Notes: generated from the sequence alone by a model not told the origin. A DNA stretch of 64,000 nt from Acetanaerobacterium elongatum (GCF_900103835.1 NZ_FNID01000005.1:39866-103865), one strand, 5' to 3'. Shown: positions 33,919-44,591, counted from the first letter of the stretch. Numbers and translations are program-made.

Positions 33919-34245
33919 ATGGCCGATTACAAGCATTTCTGCATATACTGCGAAAAATTGATTCCAGCCGATGCAAACCTCTGCCCATTTTGCGGTATGC
34001 AAGACCCTTTTACCTTTCGCTGCCCGAAATGCAGGAATGTTATTGAAAAAGGGTGGCAAAAATGCAGCAGCTGCGGGCTGCAACTACATATAGTATGCCC
34101 CTCCTGCGGTAAATTGACCTTTGTTTCAAGCGGCTGTGAGCACTGCGGCACGCCGCTTACCGTGAAGTGCCAAAATAAAAAATGCGGCTATGTTCAGATC
34201 AAGATAGGAGACAGATGTCTTAAATGTAATAAAAAACTTGACTAA
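33919..34245 (+). CDS. Protein made of four zinc ribbons
   Basis: A 108-aa cysteine-rich protein with no other domain. Four knuckle pairs: CIYC/CPFC, CPKC/CSSC, CPSC/CEHC and CQNKKC/CLKC, each spaced about 10-14 residues. This double-zinc-ribbon style is used for protein or RNA contacts rather than catalysis. SD AGGGACGAG precedes ATG 33919. Its stop lies 13 nt before the next start, so both genes are co-expressed. An AT-rich 217-nt stretch precedes it with no recognised promoter. Exact function unknown. Confidence 0.75.
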   Translation: MADYKHFCIYCEKLIPADANLCPFCGMQDPFTFRCPKCRNVIEKGWQKCSSCGLQLHIVCPSCGKLTFVSSGCEHCGTPLTVKCQNKKCGYVQIKIGDRCLKCNKKLD

Positions 34246-34258
34246 GGAGCAATGTAAC

Positions 34259-34921
34259 ATGGAAATGACAGCCTTTACCCGAAATTACGAAGACAACAGC
34301 ACCGACGCAGGTTTTCAGTTTACCTTTTACTGTGATGTCTGCGGCGACGGGTACAAAACGAAGTTTATAGAGTCCTCTACCTATAAAAAGGGTAACTTTT
34401 TTAGAACACTGGGCCGCGGGGTTTCGGTTGGTGCCTCCCTTCTTGGGCTGGACGGCGGATATAATGTAGAGCGCGGCACCGATATCATCAGCGAGCGATT
34501 TGAGGGCATGTCTCCCGATTGGCAGCGTGAGCATGAGCATGCGTTTGAGCTTGCTCAGAACGAGGCTAAGAACCACTTTCACCGCTGCCATAAATGTCAT
34601 ATGTGGGTTTGTGAGGCCGATTATAACGAGGATGAGGGCCTCTGTGTTGAGTGCGCCCCCCGTATGAACGTTGAAATAGCCCACGCGAAGGCCGAGAAGA
34701 TGGTGGAGGATATCCGCGCAAGAGCGGAGAAGACCACCGTTTTCAGCGGCAAGATTGAATCCAAGCAGATTGTCTGCCCCAGCTGCGGTAAGCCTGCCAG
34801 CCAAGGTAAGTTCTGCAACAACTGCGGTGCCAGCCTGACATTGAATAAATGCTCCAAGTGCGGCGCGCAAAACCAGGCGGAAGCCAGATTCTGCAGTGAG
34901 TGTGGCAATAAGCTACGCTGA
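34259..34921 (+). CDS. Zinc-ribbon protein with central amphipathic region
   Basis: A 220-aa protein of unknown function. It starts with CDVCG and a conserved-looking basic loop, then has CHKCHMWVC/CVEC, CPSC/CNNC and CSKC/CSEC motifs towards the C terminus. GRGVSVGASLLGLDGGYNVERG (about 55-75) could be a small hydrophobic element. ATG 34259 is preceded by AAGGAG; an in-frame start 7 codons earlier overlaps the previous gene. Paired with the four-ribbon gene. The end resembles the ribbons of the SPFH/TM2 proteins at 18800-20324. Confidence 0.7.
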   Translation: MEMTAFTRNYEDNSTDAGFQFTFYCDVCGDGYKTKFIESSTYKKGNFFRTLGRGVSVGASLLGLDGGYNVERGTDIISERFEGMSPDWQREHEHAFELAQNEAKNHFHRCHKCHMWVCEADYNEDEGLCVECAPRMNVEIAHAKAEKMVEDIRARAEKTTVFSGKIESKQIVCPSCGKPASQGKFCNNCGASLTLNKCSKCGAQNQAEARFCSECGNKLR

Positions 34922-35109
34922 CCGGGGTTGAGAAAATGCCGGACCTGGATGGTTCCCCTTCTGTGGCGGAGACCTTTACCCATGCGTTTTTACTGTAAGA
35001 ACGGCAGCGCCCGGCTAAACACGAAGGAAGCTGAATCAAAGGTTTGCAAAGAGGCAGTTAATATCAAGCTGGGCGGCAGAAAAAAAGATAAAAAACACCT
35101 TTACACTGC

Positions 35110-35138
35110 TTGAATTTCATGCAAAAATCAGATATAAT
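35110..35138 (+). promoter_or_regulatory. Promoter of tRNA-Leu
   Basis: TTGAAT 35110-35115, 17-nt spacer, TATAAT 35133-35138, 13 nt upstream of the tRNA. Confidence 0.7.
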
Positions 35139-35151
35139 AGTTAAGTTCCAC

Positions 35152-35237
35152 GCCGGTGTGATGGAATGGCAGACGTGACGGACTCAAAATCCGTTGTTGG
35201 CAACAACGTGCGGGTTCAAGTCCCGCCACCGGCACCA
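35152..35237 (+). tRNA. tRNA-Leu (anticodon CAA)
   Basis: An 86-nt class II tRNA. Acceptor GCCGGTG pairs with CACCGGC, followed by discriminator A and genome-encoded CCA. The anticodon stem ACGGA/TCCGT holds loop CTCAAAA with anticodon CAA (reads UUG). A long variable arm (TTGTTGGCAACAA region) and GTTCAAGTC T-loop complete it. Flanked by its own promoter and terminator. Confidence 0.95.
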
Positions 35238-35239
35238 CT

Positions 35240-35272
35240 GGGCCTCACTTTGTAAATAAGTGAGGCCTTTTT
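35240..35272 (+). terminator. Intrinsic terminator after tRNA-Leu
   Basis: GGCCTCACTT pairs with AAGTGAGGCC, then TTTTT. Confidence 0.85.
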
Positions 35273-35390
35273 GTATCTTAATTTAGCTAAATTGTATTTC
35301 TATTATTACGTCGGTTCACGCCGAATTTGCCACCCACCAGTGCTTGAATACCGCCTTTGCAGTGCGCTGATGGTATTAAGCGGCGCTTGG

Positions 35391-35419
35391 TTGCCTTTTC
35401 CTGCGGTTTTGTTTATAAT
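35391..35419 (+). promoter_or_regulatory. Promoter of the MFS-glpK operon
   Basis: TTGCCT 35391-35396, 17-nt spacer, TATAAT 35414-35419. Confidence 0.5.
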
Positions 35420-35565
35420 GTTGATAAATGCATATGATTCGTGACGGTTATTAAAGGAACAAGCAATTTACATACCTGCTTACAATACAGGAACATATTT
35501 AAAAAAGATATATAACACAGCGTGTAAGACATATTGTAAAAGTCTCACGAGAATAGGGGTTCAAC

Positions 35566-36801
35566 TTGCCAGAAACCGCACTCCGCAACCGACTTGACTA
35601 CAAGAAAACTGCTCTTATCGGCCTTGGTTTCATGGCAGTATCACTGGCATGGGCCATGTATAGTGCAAATGTCCCCATCCTGTTGGAGCACCACATTAAA
35701 AACTCCGTACTTATCGGGCTGATTATGTCTATAGACAATATTTTAGCCGTAATATTGCAGCCCTTAATAGGCTCACTCAGTGACAAAACGCGCACCCGCT
35801 GCGGCAGAAGGCTCCCCTACATACTCATCGGCATGCCGGTAAGCGCCATACTTTTTGCGTTTATCCCCTTTGGCAGCTCGCTTACGGTGCTGATTGGAAT
35901 AATTATACTTTATAATCTCTCGATGTCGGCATGGCGATCGCCTGTGGTGGCGCTGATGCCCGACGTTACCCCGTCTAATCTGCGCTCGCAGGCCAACGGG
36001 GTAATCAACCTGATGGGCGGCATCGGCACCATTATTGCACTGTTGGGCGGCGGCCTGCTGATTAAGCTCACCGATGGGGTAAAGCTGCCCTTTTCGCTGG
36101 TTACCCTGTTAACCTTAGCTGCGTGGGCGATGATATTCTTCTTTGTGCGCGAGCCTGCCCGCTTATCCCATGAGGAGCAAACCGCGCAGGCTGCCTCCCA
36201 GGAGGCGGCCCCCGAAACCAAGGGAGAAAGAAAAAGCCTGATGCTGCTGCTCTTTGCCATCTTCTTTTGGTTTTTGGGCTTTAACGCCATCGAAACCTTC
36301 TTTACCCTTTATGCCACCAACTCGCTGAAGCTGGAGCAGGGTGATGCCTCTATCTCGCTCGCGTTTTTTGCGGTTGCGTTTGGCATAGCGGCAGTGCCTG
36401 CCGGCTACCTCGGCGCACGGTTCGGGCGCAAACGCTGTATTGCAATAGGGCTCATCATGTGCATAACGCTTTTTACGGCGATGTTCTTCATTACCAATAT
36501 CATCGCGATACGCGTGTTGATGGTGGCGGGCGGTTTTTTCTGGGCCTGCATCAACACCAACTCCCTGCCTATGGTGGTGGAGATCGGCCACACCTCGCGC
36601 ATCGGGCGATACACCGGCTACTACTACTTTTTTTCGCAGGCTGCCTCCATCGCGGCTCCTTCGCTGTTCGGCGCCATCCGCGAGCTTACCGGCAGCTACG
36701 GAACCCTGTTTTTGTTTGCAGGTGTCTCTTGCCTGCTGGCCCTGCTCTGCGCGATTTTTGTAAAGCACGGTGAGGCGGCAAAGCAGCCTGCGATAGTATA
36801 A
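35566..36801 (+). CDS. MFS transporter (SLC45/GPH-like)
   Basis: A 411-aa membrane transporter with about 12 hydrophobic segments and a hydrophilic Ala/Glu-rich loop near residues 205-225 between the halves. GSLSDKTRTRCGRRLPYILIG after TM2-3 resembles the SLC45/sucrose-proton and GPH group rather than drug-efflux MFS. Start TTG 35566 has AGGGG about 7 nt upstream. It precedes glpK by 47 nt, suggesting uptake of a polyol or related sugar substrate, but the substrate is inferred from context only. Confidence 0.85.
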   Translation: MPETALRNRLDYKKTALIGLGFMAVSLAWAMYSANVPILLEHHIKNSVLIGLIMSIDNILAVILQPLIGSLSDKTRTRCGRRLPYILIGMPVSAILFAFIPFGSSLTVLIGIIILYNLSMSAWRSPVVALMPDVTPSNLRSQANGVINLMGGIGTIIALLGGGLLIKLTDGVKLPFSLVTLLTLAAWAMIFFFVREPARLSHEEQTAQAASQEAAPETKGERKSLMLLLFAIFFWFLGFNAIETFFTLYATNSLKLEQGDASISLAFFAVAFGIAAVPAGYLGARFGRKRCIAIGLIMCITLFTAMFFITNIIAIRVLMVAGGFFWACINTNSLPMVVEIGHTSRIGRYTGYYYFFSQAASIAAPSLFGAIRELTGSYGTLFLFAGVSCLLALLCAIFVKHGEAAKQPAIV

Positions 36802-36833
36802 AATCGTCTTTTGCATTACACTACACTTTTTGA

Positions 36834-38339
<1,506 letters not shown>

Positions 38340-38344
38340 CTGCG

Positions 38345-38887
38345 GTGAAGTATGCTGCCAATATACTTACCCTGTTTCGGGTTGTGCTGAGCTTTCTGCT
38401 TGTGCCGCTGCGGGATCATTGTGCCGTTTTTACGGTAATCTATCTGCTGTGCGGGCTCACCGACATACTTGACGGTGTTATTGCGCGCAAAACGGGAACA
38501 CAGAGCACCTTGGGTGCACGGCTGGATTCCGCTGCCGACCTTGTGCTGTTTGCGGTCATCCTCACCCTTGGGGTATTGTGGGCGGGTAATAGGCTTACGA
38601 TTCTTCTGCCACCGATTATCGTTGTCATCGTGCTGAGGCTCTTGAATCTGGTAATCTCGGGGGTGCGTCATAAAAAGCTGCTTTTTATTCATACCGTAGC
38701 AAACAAGGCAACAGGGGTAATCCTCTTTATTGCGGCACTTGCGTTTATGTTTACACACAGCAGCGTTATTGTCTGGGTGGTGTGTGCTGTTGCTGCACTC
38801 TCATCCATAGAGGAAGGGCTTGTTCTGCTTACCGATAATCATCCCGATTTAAACCGCAAGAGTATTTTTATCAGGAATAGACAGTGA
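38345..38887 (+). CDS. CDP-alcohol phosphatidyltransferase family protein
   Basis: A 180-aa membrane enzyme of phospholipid-headgroup synthesis. The full family signature D-x2-DG-x2-AR-x8-G-x3-D-x3-D is present: DILDGVIARKTGTQSTLGAR followed by LDSAAD. About five hydrophobic helices. GTG 38345 has GGCGGA 9 nt upstream, 6 nt after the glpK stop. PgsA (phosphatidylglycerophosphate), CLS-like or phosphatidylinositol-type enzymes share this signature. The glpK context fits use of glycerol 3-phosphate, but the acceptor is not proven. Confidence 0.88.
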   Translation: MKYAANILTLFRVVLSFLLVPLRDHCAVFTVIYLLCGLTDILDGVIARKTGTQSTLGARLDSAADLVLFAVILTLGVLWAGNRLTILLPPIIVVIVLRLLNLVISGVRHKKLLFIHTVANKATGVILFIAALAFMFTHSSVIVWVVCAVAALSSIEEGLVLLTDNHPDLNRKSIFIRNRQ

Positions 38888-38898
38888 AAGGATTTATT

Positions 38899-39336
38899 AT
38901 GACATTTAAGAGTATTACAAACGATGAACTTCAGACTTGTGCCGAACTTCTGATGCGCACCTACAACTGCCCGCCGTGGAATGACCGGTGGACCGCTGAA
39001 TCCGCTTTACGGTATGTTTCAGAGTTCTTTGGCTTCCCACGTTTTTTCGGATTTGCGGCTTTTGAGGGGGACGAGCTTGTTGGTGCCATGTTCTGCCGGG
39101 AGCACACCTGGTACACTAACGATGAACTGTATGTAGACGAATTCTTTATTGCACCGGAGCATCAGCGCAAAGGATATGGTGCGGCAATGCTAAAGTATGC
39201 TGAGGACTATATCAAATCAAAAGGTCTTGCAGGCTTTACCCTGCTCACCAACCGGTATATGCCTGCCCCGCGCTTTTATGAGAAGAATGGTTTTACAACA
39301 GCAGAGCATGTGATGTTTATGTATAAAGAGGTATAA
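38899..39336 (+). CDS. GNAT-family N-acetyltransferase
   Basis: A 145-aa GNAT. Acetyl-CoA loop APEHQRKGYGAAMLKYAEDY (Q/RxxGxG/A pattern), YVDEFFIAPEH strand and the C-terminal APRFYEKNGFTTAEHV are typical. Start ATG 38899 follows AAAGGA by 6 nt; a GTG five codons earlier overlaps the previous gene. Probably the last gene of the glpK operon. Substrate unknown. Confidence 0.85.
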   Translation: MTFKSITNDELQTCAELLMRTYNCPPWNDRWTAESALRYVSEFFGFPRFFGFAAFEGDELVGAMFCREHTWYTNDELYVDEFFIAPEHQRKGYGAAMLKYAEDYIKSKGLAGFTLLTNRYMPAPRFYEKNGFTTAEHVMFMYKEV

Positions 39337-39347
39337 CCTGCTTTTTA

Positions 39348-39376
39348 TTGACAGTGAAGCAGAAATAATGTATGAT
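39348..39376 (+). promoter_or_regulatory. Promoter of the binding protein-YesMN operon
   Basis: TTGACA 39348-39353, 17-nt spacer, TATGAT 39371-39376. A roughly 110-nt leader with a small TCAGGC-TA-AGCCTGA hairpin follows. Confidence 0.65.
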
Positions 39377-39495
39377 AATGTGGCTATAATTGGCTATATT
39401 GCTGAGTATTTCAACCGCTGACCTGCAATCCGCCGTAGGATGAGGATTCTTTATATCACAATCAGGCTAAGCCTGACGAATTTTCACCAAGGCTT

Positions 39496-40833
39496 TTGCT
39501 GGGAGGGACATCTACGAAGAAGTACGGTTGGTTGTTTCTTTTTCTGCTTACAATACTATCGGTAACCTTCTTTACCGTTTGGGTTTCCTACCGGGATACG
39601 GTTCCGGTTTTACCCAAACAAAAGGAGGTTGTTTCTGCTGCTAAAACGGAGATTGTTTTTATGAACAGCTGGGGCGGCGAAAATGGCAGTGCCACCGTTC
39701 TGCAGCAGCAGCTAAATGAGTTTATGGCCGAAAACCCCGATATTGTGGTTAAAAACGAATCGATCTGGGGGGATGATTTTCTCCCCAGCATTAAAACAAA
39801 GTTTGCGACGGGCAACGACCCAGATGTATTCGGGCTTTGGCCGGGCTCAGATATTCGGTACCTTATCGCCAACGGCAAGGTGGCCGACCTGACAGATATG
39901 CTTGATGCCGACCCGGAATATAAGAGCATCTTTAACGAAAAGATGTGGCAGTATTCAACGGTAAACGGTTGTATCTACGGTCTGCCGATGGAGATTATTT
40001 TTGAGGCGCTCTTTTATAACAAGGATTTGTTTGACAAGTATGGTATCAAGGTTCCTGAAACCTACGACGAGCTGGTGGAAGCAGTAAAGGCACTAAAATC
40101 TCATGGTATTATTCCCATCGCCTACAACAGCGAAGCCGAGGGCAGCTACCTTTACCAAAACCTTATCATGATGCTGGGCAATAAAGATGAGGTTGAAAAG
40201 CCTTTTACCAGAAGCGCGGTTAATGACTGCTATATTCAGGCCATGTATAAGATGCGCGAATTGAAAGCACTGGGTGCATTCCCGAGCGACTATACCAGTC
40301 TTTCCAGCGAGGAGCGCAACAACCTTTTTATTAACAAAAAGGCCGGTATGATCGTGCAGGGCTCATGGTTTATCGGTAACTTTCAAAATGATTTTACGGT
40401 GGATCTTACCGCATTCCCCACCCTTACAGCGGAAAAATCGGGGAACAAACGCATTATCTACGGAATGGGCTGCGGTATCTTCTATGTAAGCCAAAAGGCG
40501 ATGAACGACAAGAATAAGCAGCAGGCAGCTCTTAAACTTTTGCATCATCTTGCATCCCGTGAAAGCGCTTCTTATTATGCTGCACGCAGAGGTATGATCA
40601 GCAATATTGATATCTCAGGATATAGTATTAACTATAACCGTCTCACTCAGAAAGGGCTTTGTTATGTCAATTCTGCCGATGAGCTTATCGGCCCGCCCGA
40701 TAGTTTTATTTCGCGTGCATTATGGCAGAGTGTGATTATTAAAGAATTTCCCTATATGCTTGAAAATGATGTCAGCCCCGAGGAGCTTTGGCAGAAGGTC
40801 ATTAATCGGGGCGCCCTGCAATCGCTTACCTAG
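39496..40833 (+). CDS. Membrane-anchored solute-binding protein linked to YesM/YesN
   Basis: A family-1 solute-binding protein of about 440 aa. An N-terminal hydrophobic helix (about 11-31) without a lipobox suggests a membrane anchor or uncleaved signal. KTEIVFMNSWGG, then VFGLWPGSDIRYLIANGKVADLTDMLD and YGLPMEIIFEALFYNKDLFDKYGIKVPETYDEL are binding-protein hallmarks. It precedes a YesM kinase and YesN regulator, so it may present a sugar to the kinase instead of feeding transport. Start unclear: GGGAGGG at 39501-39507 is followed in frame by ACA, TCT, ACG, with no ATG/GTG/TTG at proper spacing. TTG 39496 is given as the formal start. Confidence 0.85.
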   Translation: MLGGTSTKKYGWLFLFLLTILSVTFFTVWVSYRDTVPVLPKQKEVVSAAKTEIVFMNSWGGENGSATVLQQQLNEFMAENPDIVVKNESIWGDDFLPSIKTKFATGNDPDVFGLWPGSDIRYLIANGKVADLTDMLDADPEYKSIFNEKMWQYSTVNGCIYGLPMEIIFEALFYNKDLFDKYGIKVPETYDELVEAVKALKSHGIIPIAYNSEAEGSYLYQNLIMMLGNKDEVEKPFTRSAVNDCYIQAMYKMRELKALGAFPSDYTSLSSEERNNLFINKKAGMIVQGSWFIGNFQNDFTVDLTAFPTLTAEKSGNKRIIYGMGCGIFYVSQKAMNDKNKQQAALKLLHHLASRESASYYAARRGMISNIDISGYSINYNRLTQKGLCYVNSADELIGPPDSFISRALWQSVIIKEFPYMLENDVSPEELWQKVINRGALQSLT

Positions 40834-40877
40834 ACCTTGTCGGCCCGTAGAAAAACGTTGAAAGGCTGGCGGTAAAC

Positions 40878-42773
40878 GTGCCAAAGCTATCTTTTGTGTT
40901 GCAAAAGGCTTCCTTCATTTTAAAGAAACCTTTACAGGTTTTATATAAGCTTTATAAGAATCTGCCCATTCGCGGTAAATTTTTGCTTGTGCTTAACTCT
41001 ATTATTCTGATACCGCTTATTACCATCAGTTATATCAGCTACAAAAATACCGAAGATGCTTTAAAAGCAAAATCGGTACAGTATTCACAGGATATCCTGC
41101 AGATGGTGCAACTGCGTTTGGTAGACAGCCTCTCCAAAATATCCGACATTTCAAACGACCTGTTGGCTGATGAACGTATCTATAATGTGGTAGACAGTCT
41201 GAGCAAGGATAGGAATTCCTTAGAAAATTATGAGGTTGATACTACCGTTAATAACATCTTAAAGAACATCCTTTCCACGCGCGACGGTGCACTCTCCATC
41301 GGGATTTTCCCTTCATTAAGCGATGGCTTTATTGTTAACAGCTTTTCGGCTCCGGGCAGGCTGAAGGATATTCTTGATAATAACCGGCAGTTCTATAGAA
41401 CCATCTATAAATCCGCACGTGCGAACGCAGGCTTACCGGTATATGTGGTGGATGAAAATAACAACGTTTTTCTGGTTCGCACCATGTATAACCACGACAC
41501 CTATCAGGAAAGCGGTGTTCTGGTTATTTTGATAAGCCCGGAATATCTCAGCAAGGCCTTCAACGGCTTGGTAAGCGATGATGTGCAGAACCTTGAGATT
41601 GTATCCGGGAATAAGGCGATTTTACAGAAGGTGAACTATTCTTTAATGGGGCAGCCCGATTACGGCAAGCTGCAGGGAAAGGGCTGGTTCATCGATAGTA
41701 AATACCAGCGCCTGATTTCTTATTCCACCAATGCCGACCTTGGCTGGAAGCTGGTTTCATATGTGTCGCTCTCTTCGCTGTATGCGGATGTCTATAAGGT
41801 ACGGCAGACCATTGTGGTTGCCTGTGTTATTGCCGTGCTGCTTATGTCACTCATCGGGGTGCTGATGTCAGTGGACTTTGCTTCCTCTATCGGCAAGCTT
41901 GTTTCGGGCATGGAGCGGGTGCGCAAGGGCGAGACCGATGTAACGATTGCGCTTGAACGCAAGGATGAGATTGGTTACATGGGTGAAACCTTCAACCATA
42001 TGATCTCGGAGATAACAACGCTCGAGAAATGGGTATTCCGTGAGCAGCTTACCCGCAAGGAGGCTGAGCTCAAGGCACTGCAGTCGCAGATTAACCCGCA
42101 TTTTCTGTTTAACACGCTGGAAACCGTTAACTGGATGGCAATCCTTAATAATGTGCCTGAAATCAGCAAAACCATCACGGCACTTTCATCTTTGATGGAG
42201 GCCAGTATCATGCGGGGGGATGCGTTTATCCCGCTCAGCGAAGAGTTTACCTATATTGATAACTTCATCTATATCCTCACCAAACGCTTTGAAGACCGCC
42301 TAACGGTGGATAAGCAGATCGACCCCGCTGCGCTGAGTGTGGTTGTACCCAAGCTGCTGATACAGCCGCTTGTTGAAAATGCAATCTATCATGGCGTAGA
42401 GAACAGCCGCGGCCAGTGCCGGGTATATATCGGTGCTCAGGTAGCCGATCAGCTGCTCTGCATTACTGTGGAAGACAACGGCGCCGGAATGGACGAGCAG
42501 GAGCTTGCAGCTTTAAAGACACAGCTGGCGGTAGAGGATAACACCTACTTTACGGCAAGCGGCCAAAGCAAGCGAAAAGGTGTTGGGCTTAATAACGTAA
42601 ACCGCAGAATCAAGCTTTATTACGGCCCCGAATACGGGCTTGACATTGAGAGTAAAAAAGGTGAGTATACGCGCATTCTTGTGAAAATTCCACTTACGGT
42701 AAAGGAGCGGGTAAACGCTTCTATGAAGGTTCTTACCGGTTCCGCTGAGGCAGTAAGCGAGGAAAAAGGCTAG
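40878..42773 (+). CDS. YesM/LytS-type sensor histidine kinase
   Basis: A 631-aa kinase. Membrane helix at about 34-54, extracellular sensor (dCache-like) 55-305, second helix about 308-330, HAMP 332-385. The His_kinase domain has NPHFLFNTLE with H408, and an ATPase region with LLIQPLVENAIYHGV and GVGLNNVNRRIKLYYG. This is the family that pairs with AraC-type regulators in sugar utilisation. GTG 40878 is the start. It lies 44 nt after the binding-protein gene and 71 nt before its regulator; all three share one promoter. Confidence 0.92.
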   Translation: MPKLSFVLQKASFILKKPLQVLYKLYKNLPIRGKFLLVLNSIILIPLITISYISYKNTEDALKAKSVQYSQDILQMVQLRLVDSLSKISDISNDLLADERIYNVVDSLSKDRNSLENYEVDTTVNNILKNILSTRDGALSIGIFPSLSDGFIVNSFSAPGRLKDILDNNRQFYRTIYKSARANAGLPVYVVDENNNVFLVRTMYNHDTYQESGVLVILISPEYLSKAFNGLVSDDVQNLEIVSGNKAILQKVNYSLMGQPDYGKLQGKGWFIDSKYQRLISYSTNADLGWKLVSYVSLSSLYADVYKVRQTIVVACVIAVLLMSLIGVLMSVDFASSIGKLVSGMERVRKGETDVTIALERKDEIGYMGETFNHMISEITTLEKWVFREQLTRKEAELKALQSQINPHFLFNTLETVNWMAILNNVPEISKTITALSSLMEASIMRGDAFIPLSEEFTYIDNFIYILTKRFEDRLTVDKQIDPAALSVVVPKLLIQPLVENAIYHGVENSRGQCRVYIGAQVADQLLCITVEDNGAGMDEQELAALKTQLAVEDNTYFTASGQSKRKGVGLNNVNRRIKLYYGPEYGLDIESKKGEYTRILVKIPLTVKERVNASMKVLTGSAEAVSEEKG

Positions 42774-42844
42774 GCAGTACTGTTTACTTAGGTGATAAGC
42801 GAAAGTGAGTATTTGCATAGACACGTAAGAGAGGGGCACTTAAG

Positions 42845-44494
42845 ATGTTCAACCTCATGATTATTGACGACGAGCCAATTATTCGCAAGGGAATCAGAAG
42901 CGTTATCAACTGGGAGGAGCTTGGCTGCACCGTCTGCGCAGAGGCGGAGGACGGGCAGGAGGGGCGAGAACTGATTGAGCGCCTGAAACCGGATATTATT
43001 ATTACTGACATCAAGATGCCCGAGGTTGATGGACTTACCATGATTCGGGATATCAAGGATGTTGTACCGAACTGTAAGGTAATCATTCTTACCGGTTACC
43101 GTGACTTTGATTATGCCTACCAGGCAATCAAGCTGGGGGCCTTTGATTTTCTGCTGAAGCCCACCAAGCTGGAGCAGCTGCACGATGTTGTAAAACGTGC
43201 GGTTACAGAGCTCAAAACCAAGGCATCAAGCGACCCGGAAACAGAGCGGCTGAGAAAGCTGTACGAAAAGAATCTGCCGCTTATAAGGGAAAAATTCCTG
43301 TACAATATGCTTACCGGCGTGGCTACCGGCAGCCAAAGCGTGACTGAAGAGGCCCAGCAGCTGGGAATTGATGTTGGACTTTTTCAGGTTGTAATGGTGG
43401 AAAACGACAATAGCCGCGATGCGCAGGACGACGGCTATAACGGAAACCCTTTATATCAGTTTGGTATCACCAGTGCCTTTGAAGAGGCCTTTTCCGGTTT
43501 CTACAGCGTCCAGCCGGTTTCGCTCAACAGTCGGCGCACGGCCTTCGTTCTCTCACCGAAAGCAGAAGCCGCGAAATCCTCCAGTGGTGCAGCGGTGTGC
43601 TGCATTGAAAACTGTTGCTCAAATCTTCAGAATATGGTGAAAAGCTGCTTCGGGTTTGGGGTGACGGTTACTGTTTCGAGCGAAGGGTTCGGGTTTGGCG
43701 AGCTTTCGGTAAAGTACAGGGAGTGCTGTGAGGCTTTTAAACACAGCTTTTATCTGGGAAGCCAAACCATTATCTTTTATGACCGTATCGGTTCACAGAT
43801 TAAGCAAAACGACGCGGCTTTATATGAATGCAACAACCGCCTGTTTGAGCTGGTGAAGGCCGGGGACGTAGACGGCGTTTCGCAATGCACCGCTGAGCTG
43901 CTCACCTGCATAACCAGCATGGGGCTCACCGATAAGGAATACATACGGCGCTTCTATTTTGATACCATTACGGTAATCAACACCATCCGTGCCTCTGCGC
44001 TGATCGCCGATGATTCTCTTCCTCCGCAGAACGCCGGGGAGGGCAACCTTTACAACATGATTGAACGCTGTGACAATGTCGGGGACTTAAACGGGCTGCT
44101 CGAAAGTGTGGCTCGCCGCGCCGCCGCCAAGATCGGGGATTACGACAGCGGCAGCATGAAGCTCTTATTGCGCAAGGCGGTGGATTACCTCAATAAGCAC
44201 TACTCCGACCCCATTACCCTGCAGCAGATGGCAGACGAAATCTATGTTAGCCCCTCCTACATCAGCCGCATGTTCAAGAAGGAGCTGGGCGTAAACTTTG
44301 TGGACTACCTCAATGAAATTCGCATCAGCCGCGCCAAAGACCTGCTGGGGGATATCAACTATAAAACCTACGAGGTAGCCGACAGCGTTGGCATCTCCAA
44401 CCCGCACTACTTCTCAAAGCTGTTTCGGCGCTATGTGGGGATGACGCCCTCGGAGTATAAGGAGCTGCTGAGCAGGACGACCTTTACACAATAG
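42845..44494 (+). CDS. YesN-type response regulator with AraC DNA-binding domain
   Basis: A 549-aa regulator. Receiver residues 1-120 with D55 (DIIITDIKMPEVDG) and K in FDFLLKPTK. A long middle region of unclear fold covers about 130-430. The AraC/XylS domain covers about 445-545 with two HTH units: ITLQQMADEIYVSPSYISRMFKK and YEVADSVGISNPHYFSKLFRRYVGMTPSEYK. Likely activates sugar genes; the closest candidates are the importer genes at 47675-51182. The operon ends in a strong bidirectional terminator. Confidence 0.92.
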   Translation: MFNLMIIDDEPIIRKGIRSVINWEELGCTVCAEAEDGQEGRELIERLKPDIIITDIKMPEVDGLTMIRDIKDVVPNCKVIILTGYRDFDYAYQAIKLGAFDFLLKPTKLEQLHDVVKRAVTELKTKASSDPETERLRKLYEKNLPLIREKFLYNMLTGVATGSQSVTEEAQQLGIDVGLFQVVMVENDNSRDAQDDGYNGNPLYQFGITSAFEEAFSGFYSVQPVSLNSRRTAFVLSPKAEAAKSSSGAAVCCIENCCSNLQNMVKSCFGFGVTVTVSSEGFGFGELSVKYRECCEAFKHSFYLGSQTIIFYDRIGSQIKQNDAALYECNNRLFELVKAGDVDGVSQCTAELLTCITSMGLTDKEYIRRFYFDTITVINTIRASALIADDSLPPQNAGEGNLYNMIERCDNVGDLNGLLESVARRAAAKIGDYDSGSMKLLLRKAVDYLNKHYSDPITLQQMADEIYVSPSYISRMFKKELGVNFVDYLNEIRISRAKDLLGDINYKTYEVADSVGISNPHYFSKLFRRYVGMTPSEYKELLSRTTFTQ

Positions 44495-44591
44495 CATCAG
44501 ATATGATAAAGCCCGTGCAGCGAGCATTGAAGCAAAACATATATTTTGAGTTTTTAAGGTTATATAATTAGCCAAAAAAAGCAATAATATA

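Larger units (their letters stand above)
35238..35565. other. Intergenic region after tRNA-Leu
   Basis: 328 bases without a gene: the tRNA terminator at 35240-35272, the promoter of the MFS-glpK operon at 35391-35419 and a 140-nt AT-rich leader with no recognised riboswitch. Confidence 0.55.

Noticed and set aside
34928..35113. 61-codon frame after the zinc-ribbon genes
   Set aside because: No ribosome site, and its tail overlaps the tRNA promoter. A FPFCGGDL-like string in another frame could be an old ribbon remnant, but it is too short to call.
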